The position numbers and the translations under genes are program-made. Below the pieces are notes generated by a model that did not search any database, was not told the DNA's origin, and was given only the letters and a program-made list of their open reading frames with translations. From contig CAVYEI010000003.1 of the NCBI GenBank assembly GCA_963767475.1, positions 186,001-250,000 of the forward strand: a DNA stretch of 64,000 nt, given 5' to 3'. Position 1 is the first letter of the stretch. Every line of letters begins with the position of its first letter. Origin of the DNA: WHSW01 sp963767475. Lineage in GTDB: Bacteria; Actinomycetota; Thermoleophilia; Solirubrobacterales; 70-9. This document shows, piece by piece, positions 58,533 through 64,000 of this stretch.

Positions 58533-60263
58533 CTACCCCTCCTCGAGCCTCAACGCGATCCGCTCACTGACCACGCGCTTGGCGCCGCGAGCCTTGAAGA
58601 CGACCCGTGCGTTCACCCTCTCGCTCGTTCCGACCGCCGTCAGGCGGGCCCTGCCGGCACGCTTGAGCGTCGCGGTCTTCGAGCGCTTCACGTTCTTCGT
58701 CTTGTCGACGTACACCGAACCCCCGACGTTCGTCTCCACGACCAGCTTCGCCTGCTCTCGCTCGTCCTTGACGCGGACGATCTCGAGCTTGGGCTTGATC
58801 CTGAGCTTCCGCGTCGTTTGAGCGGACGGCCCGCCGTTGCAGTACGCCGTCTGGCCGGTGAACACGAACGTCGTCGAGCAGCCCTCGTCGTCGGTCACCG
58901 TCAGCGTGACGGTGTACCGGCCGGCGGCTGCGTACCGGTGCTTCGGCTCCGCCCCGGCATCCTCGAGCGTCTTCCCGTCGCCGAAGTCCCAGTCGTAGCG
59001 AGCGGGCGTGCCATCCACGTCGCTCGAGCGGGTCGCGTCGAATCTCGCGGGCTTGCCAGGCCGCTGCGCCTTGGCCCGGAAGGCCGCCCGCGGCGGCTGG
59101 TTCGGAGTGATCGCGATCGAGAACACCGAGGGCTCCGGCACCCCGGTGGGGAACGGGGAGCCGGCGATCGGGGTGAGCGCCCCGGATGCGCTCACGTCGA
59201 ACGCGTCGATGTTCGAGCTCCCCCGGTGCGTCGCGTAGAGGTGGCGACCGTCGGCCGTCATCGCCAGGGCGTTCGGGTTGCCCGGGCCCGCGGAAATCGG
59301 GAACGGGGAACCCGGAAGTGGGTTGAGCGCGCCGTCCCCGGCGATGGCGTAGCCCGAGAGGTTGTTGTCGTCAAAGCTCGCGACGTACAGGTATCGCCCG
59401 TCGGGAGCGATCGCCTGGCCGGACGGGTTGCCGCCCGCCGGCGCCGGGGATCCCGGAACGGGCGTCAATGCTCCCGAGCCGTCGATCGCGTAGCCGGAAA
59501 CGTTGTCATCGAACGCGTTCGCGACGTACAGGTACCGTCCGTCAGGAGTGACCGACGCTGTGACCGGCCCGTCGCCGGCCGCGAAGGGCGAGCCTGGCAG
59601 CGGCGTCAGGCTGCCCGCGGGGGAGATCTCGTAGCCCGAGATGTCGTCGTCGACACCGAGGACGGGACCGCCACTGGCGTAGTTGGCGGAGTAGAGAAAG
59701 CGCCCGTCGGGGGTTACGGCGGCGATCACCGGCTGGGCGCCGGATGTCACGGGCGATCCGGCGACCTGCGTGAGTGCACCGCCCGCGCCGACGTCGTACG
59801 CGCTGATCAGGCCCACCGGAGCCGTCCCGAAGTTGCTGGCGAACACGTGGCGCCCGTCGGGCGAACTCGCCAAGCTCATGGTCGATGACGTCGGGCCCGC
59901 TGCGGCCGGGTACGGCGAGCCCGGGGTCGGGGTCAGGGTGCCGTCGGCACCCTCGATCGTGAAGCCGGAGACGTTCGCGCTGATGAAGTTGGCGACGTAG
60001 AGCCGGCGGGCGTCGGGCGTGATCGTCACCCCCTCCGCGTTGGTGCCCGCCGTGAACGGGCCCGCGAGCGGCACGAGGGCGCCCGAGGAGGTGATCCGGT
60101 GGGCGACGACGTTGTCGGCGGCGGAGTTGGTGCCGGTGACGTAGAGGACGTCGGTTGAGGCCTGGGCGGCCGGCGGCGCCGACACCAAGAGCGCGGCCGC
60201 TGCGACGACGGCGCACACGCCGACATGCTCTCGCCTCTCCCTAGCGCGGCTCGTCCCCTTCAC
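58533..60263 (-). CDS. Secreted lactonase-like beta-propeller with PKD domain
   Basis: A 576-residue exported protein. After a signal peptide, seven YVTN-type blades run from ~residue 40 to ~390 (GVTITPDARRLYVANFISAN, AAVTPDGRFLYSANYASGG, QAIAPDGRYLYVASFDDNN and others). A PKD-like domain follows (RYDWDFGDGKTLEDAGAEPK, then YTVTLTVTDDEGC), then a Lys-rich C-terminal beta-domain. No enzyme residues are evident, so binding or a structural role is inferred. It ends directly at the next gene start (no gap) and lies 11 bases from khpA, within the ribosomal operon. Confidence 0.82.
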   Translation of the reverse strand: MKGTSRARERREHVGVCAVVAAAALLVSAPPAAQASTDVLYVTGTNSAADNVVAHRITSSGALVPLAGPFTAGTNAEGVTITPDARRLYVANFISANVSGFTIEGADGTLTPTPGSPYPAAAGPTSSTMSLASSPDGRHVFASNFGTAPVGLISAYDVGAGGALTQVAGSPVTSGAQPVIAAVTPDGRFLYSANYASGGPVLGVDDDISGYEISPAGSLTPLPGSPFAAGDGPVTASVTPDGRYLYVANAFDDNVSGYAIDGSGALTPVPGSPAPAGGNPSGQAIAPDGRYLYVASFDDNNLSGYAIAGDGALNPLPGSPFPISAGPGNPNALAMTADGRHLYATHRGSSNIDAFDVSASGALTPIAGSPFPTGVPEPSVFSIAITPNQPPRAAFRAKAQRPGKPARFDATRSSDVDGTPARYDWDFGDGKTLEDAGAEPKHRYAAAGRYTVTLTVTDDEGCSTTFVFTGQTAYCNGGPSAQTTRKLRIKPKLEIVRVKDEREQAKLVVETNVGGSVYVDKTKNVKRSKTATLKRAGRARLTAVGTSERVNARVVFKARGAKRVVSERIALRLEEG

Positions 60264-60274
60264 TGGGCTGCAGC

Positions 60275-60514
60275 CTAGTCGTCTTCGACGATCTCAACCA
60301 TGACGCGGCCCGCGTCCTGCGCCGTCGCCGCGGCCTTGGCGAGCGTGCGGATCGCGTTCGCGACCCGGCCCTCGCGACCGATCACGCGGCCGAGGTCGCC
60401 GTCGGCGACGTGCACCTCGAGCACCGTGCCGTCGTCCTGGGTGAGCTCGTCGACGCGCACGGCATCCGGGTCCTCGACCAGCGAGCGGACCACGAACTCG
60501 ACCAGGTCGCGCAT
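60275..60514 (-). CDS. khpA: KH-domain RNA-binding protein
   Basis: A 79-residue single KH domain. The GxxG loop is LGRVIGREGRVANAIRTLAK. It is the KhpA/YlqC type found after rpsP in most Gram-positives and binds structured RNA. Typical length. It lies 21 bases after rpsP. Confidence 0.93.
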   Translation of the reverse strand: MRDLVEFVVRSLVEDPDAVRVDELTQDDGTVLEVHVADGDLGRVIGREGRVANAIRTLAKAAATAQDAGRVMVEIVEDD

Positions 60515-60535
60515 CGCCTGGGCAGACCTCGAGGG

Positions 60536-60787
60536 CTAGGTGCCCGAGGCCCCGATGCCCTTGGTGCGCAGCAGGGTCGCGACTGTGCGGGTGGGCTGCG
60601 CGCCGTGTTCGAGCCAGTGGCGCGCGCGCTCCTCGTCGATCACGATCACCGAGGGATCGGTCTGCGGGTTGTAGTGGCCGATCGTCTCGATCGTCCGCCC
60701 ATCGCGCGGCGAACGCTTGTCGGCGACGACGACGCGCCAAATCGGGTTCTTGCGCGAACCCACCCTTCTCAAACGAATTCGGACCAT
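60536..60787 (-). CDS. rpsP: 30S ribosomal protein S16
   Basis: An 83-residue S16: VRIRLRRVGSRKNPIWRVVV, then SPRDGRTIETIGHYNPQTDP, with the C-terminal basic helix shortened. Part of the ffh-rpsP-khpA string, with 20 bases between ffh stop and its start. Confidence 0.96.
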   Translation of the reverse strand: MVRIRLRRVGSRKNPIWRVVVADKRSPRDGRTIETIGHYNPQTDPSVIVIDEERARHWLEHGAQPTRTVATLLRTKGIGASGT

Positions 60788-60807
60788 GCGGCGCGAGAGG
60801 TTAGCGG

Positions 60808-62145
<1,338 letters not shown>

Positions 62146-62166
62146 GGCCGTCCAGCTTACGGGCTG

Positions 62167-63144
62167 CTACTCGTCCAGCAGCGCGTGGGCGAACGCTTCG
62201 GCGTCGAACGGGCGCAGGTCCTCGAGCTGCTCGCCCACCCCGATCATCTTCACCGGGATCCCGAGCTCGCCGGCGATCGCGAGCGCGATGCCGCCCTTGG
62301 CGGTGCCGTCGAGCTTCGTCAGCACGACCCCGGTGACGTCGACCGCGCGGGCGAACTCGCGCGCCTGGCGCAACCCGTTCTGCCCGGTGGTCGAGTCGAT
62401 CACGATCAGCGTCTCGTGCGGGGCGCCGTCGAGCCGCTTGGCGGCGACCCGGCCGACCTTCGCCAGCTCCTCCATCAGGTTGTCGTGGGTGTGCAGGCGC
62501 CCGGCGGTGTCGACGATCACCACGTCGGCGCCGCGAGCCTCGGCCGCGGCCAGCGCGTCGAAGACGACCGCGCCCGGATCGCCGCCCTCGTTGCCGCGCA
62601 CGATCTCGGTCCCGGCGCGCTCGGCCCAGGTCTCGAGCTGCTCGATCGCAGCGGCCCGGTAGGTGTCCGCCGCGGCGACGATCACCTGCAGGTCGAACTG
62701 CTCCTTGAGCACCGCCGCGAGCTTGCCGATCGTCGTCGTCTTGCCGGTGCCGTTGACGCCGACGACCATGATCACGGTCGGCTTCGCGCTCAGGTCCAGC
62801 GTCGGCGGCTCCGGCGCCGCGAGCTCGGCGAGCAGCTCGACCAGGCGGGCCTGGGTCGCCTCCGGGCCGCTGACCTCGCCGGCCTCGACCTCGCCCTCGA
62901 GCCGGCCGACGACCTCGGCGGTCGCCTTGGCGCCGACGTCGGCGAGGATCAGCGCCTCCTCGAGCCGCTCCCAGGTCTGCTCGTCGATGCGGTCGAAGAG
63001 GCTCGCCGAGAGCTCCGCCCGCAGCGCCTGACGGCTCTTCGAGAGGCGCTCGCGCAGGCGCGCGAAGCGGCCCTGGCGCTCGGGCTCCGGCTCTGCCTCC
63101 GGCGGCGGCCCGGCGGCACTCGGAATCAGCTCCTCCCACTCCAT
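62167..63144 (-). CDS. ftsY: SRP receptor FtsY
   Basis: A 325-residue FtsY. A short acidic A-region (SAAGPPPEAEPEPERQ) precedes the N domain. The GTPase domain has P-loop VVGVNGTGKTTTIGKLAAVL, VIVDTAGRLHTHDNLMEEL, and TKLDGTAKGGIALAIAGELG with final GVGEQLEDLRPFDAEAFA. It docks SRP-ribosome complexes at the membrane. Seventeen bases separate it from the smc stop. Confidence 0.97.
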   Translation of the reverse strand: MEWEELIPSAAGPPPEAEPEPERQGRFARLRERLSKSRQALRAELSASLFDRIDEQTWERLEEALILADVGAKATAEVVGRLEGEVEAGEVSGPEATQARLVELLAELAAPEPPTLDLSAKPTVIMVVGVNGTGKTTTIGKLAAVLKEQFDLQVIVAAADTYRAAAIEQLETWAERAGTEIVRGNEGGDPGAVVFDALAAAEARGADVVIVDTAGRLHTHDNLMEELAKVGRVAAKRLDGAPHETLIVIDSTTGQNGLRQAREFARAVDVTGVVLTKLDGTAKGGIALAIAGELGIPVKMIGVGEQLEDLRPFDAEAFAHALLDE

Positions 63145-63161
63145 CGAGGAGCGGAGGTTAT

Positions 63162-64000
63162 TCAGGCGGCTTCGGCCGCTTCGCCCGCCCCGAGCGCCGG
63201 CTGCTCGGACTCGAACTTGCGCGAGACCACCTTGGTCACACCGCCCTGGCCCATCGAGACCCCGTAGAGGACGTGGGCGGCGTCCATGGTCCGCTTCTGG
63301 TGGGTGACGATGATGAACTGGGCGCGGTCGGAGAACCGCTTGACCAGCTGCAGGAAGCGGTCGATGTTGGCGTCGTCCAGCGCCGCCTCGACCTCGTCGA
63401 GGATGTAAAAGGGCGACGGGCGAGCGAGGAAGACGGCGAAGACGAAGGCGAGCGCGACCAGCGCCTTCTCGCCGCCGGAGAGCAGCGAGAGACGGCGGGT
63501 CGCCTTGCCGGCCGGCGTCACCTCGATCTCGACGCCCTGGGTCGAGAACTCGTCGCCCTTGTCCTCTTCGGCTTCCGCCTCGGCCTCGGCGCGCTCGTCG
63601 GCGGCCTCGGACCCCGCCGCTGACTCGGGCGCGGCGCCGCCGAGCACCGGCTTCGGGCCGCGGCTGTCGTCGACGAGACGCAGGCGCCCGCGGCCGCCCG
63701 GGAACAGGTGCTCGACCAGCTCCTCGAAGTTGCGCTGGGTGGCGTCGAAGGTCTCCTCGAAGGCGTCGTGGATCTTGCGGTCGGTCTCGCGGATCAGACC
63801 CTGGAGCTCCGAGAGCGCCGTCTCCAGGTCGGTGCGCTGGGTCTCGAGGCTCTCGACGTGGGCGCGCGCCTGCTCGTACTCGCGCTCGGCGAGCGGGTTG
63901 ACCGGGCCGAGCTGCTCGCGCCGGCGTCCGAGGCGCTCCAGCTTCGCCTCGATCTCGAGCCGCTCCTCGGCGCCGAGCGAGTCCGGCGAGGCGCTCAGCT
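63162..64000 (-). CDS. smc: Chromosome segregation protein SMC, C-terminal part
   Basis: Only the end of SMC is in the window; the N-terminal ATPase half and most of the coiled coil lie beyond 64000. Visible are the end of the coiled coil (EEELEIEAKLERLG-type), the conserved LGPVNPLAEREYEQ turn, the head part FEELVEHLFPGGRGRLRLVD, the signature SLLSGGEKALVALAFVFAVF and Walker B FYILDEVEAALDDANIDRFL. Between PKPVLGG and GVEIEVTPAGK is a ~40-residue Ala/Glu-rich insertion (ERAEAEAEAEEDKGDE) not usual in SMC. The tail ends LGAGEAAEAA. Confidence 0.95.
   Translation of the reverse strand, partial: LSASPDSLGAEERLEIEAKLERLGRRREQLGPVNPLAEREYEQARAHVESLETQRTDLETALSELQGLIRETDRKIHDAFEETFDATQRNFEELVEHLFPGGRGRLRLVDDSRGPKPVLGGAAPESAAGSEAADERAEAEAEAEEDKGDEFSTQGVEIEVTPAGKATRRLSLLSGGEKALVALAFVFAVFLARPSPFYILDEVEAALDDANIDRFLQLVKRFSDRAQFIIVTHQKRTMDAAHVLYGVSMGQGGVTKVVSRKFESEQPALGAGEAAEAA

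Overview
The window is high-GC DNA (roughly two-thirds G+C or more, with strong G/C preference at third codon positions) from an actinobacterium. The best guess is the class Thermoleophilia / order Solirubrobacterales. The grounds are a WhiG/FliA-type sigma factor, DprA-ComM-YraN-RnhB-LepB-L19-TrmD synteny, and many secreted proteins that carry basic C-terminal beta-domains of the kind common in that group. It has one tRNA and no rRNA, CRISPR array or intact transposase. No gene-free stretch exceeds about 250 bases.

Layout. 1-2.1 kb: end of a secreted beta-propeller gene and a secreted FGE-fold protein. 2.1-7.2 kb: a complete branched-chain amino-acid ABC operon (livK-H-M-G-F) with a small membrane protein coupled to its end. 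7.3-15.8 kb: mixed metabolic and regulatory genes, including TetR divergent from tautomerase/OsmC, an O-methyltransferase, a phosphotransferase-like kinase, an FAD monooxygenase with a frameshifted tail, a second methyltransferase and a RibD-like reductase. 15.8-21.0 kb: a cluster of secreted proteins on the minus strand (CSLREA beta-helix, two P-domain-like paralogs, two lineage-type hypotheticals), several frameshifted, with two genes sharing a 17-bp palindrome upstream. 21.1-23.5 kb: small genes and remnants (SnoaL, a C-terminal piece of a periplasmic binding protein, an ABM-like protein, an internally deleted HD/LuxR regulator, a 45-residue basic protein, a methyltransferase).

23.5-27.7 kb looks like a small decayed integrative element at the 3' end of tRNA-Gly(GCC). 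It carries a tyrosine recombinase broken by an in-frame amber codon, a RibD-like deaminase fused out of frame to the recombinase 5' end, an HD-GYP protein and a secreted protein. Short words are shared between its two ends, and ACCAGT-type repeats lie at both.

27.7-39.3 kb: lipoprotein, VOC proteins, subtilisin-like protease, RNase HI, EF-G-like GTPase, sigma factor, Xer recombinase, L,D-transpeptidase, epimerase, acyltransferase and a 5-FCL-like protein. 39.3-45.4 kb: alpha/beta hydrolase plus two large SBBP-repeat secreted paralogs, with a hydrolase remnant between them that marks a tandem duplication. 45.4-53.5 kb: ltrA, ilvD, small genes, thiD, dprA, comM. 53.6-64 kb: yraN, then rnhB-lepB-rplS-trmD, two secreted-protein genes where rimM usually lies, then khpA-rpsP-ffh-ftsY-smc.

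The right 36 kb is mostly intact conserved chromosome. The interval from about 14.4 to 26.9 kb holds nearly all frameshifts and remnants and is the accessory, decaying part. I found no complete, recognisable new defence or biosynthetic system. The best leads are the decayed tRNA-Gly element, the shared palindrome, the secreted proteins inside the rpsP-trmD operon, and apparent CTG starts.
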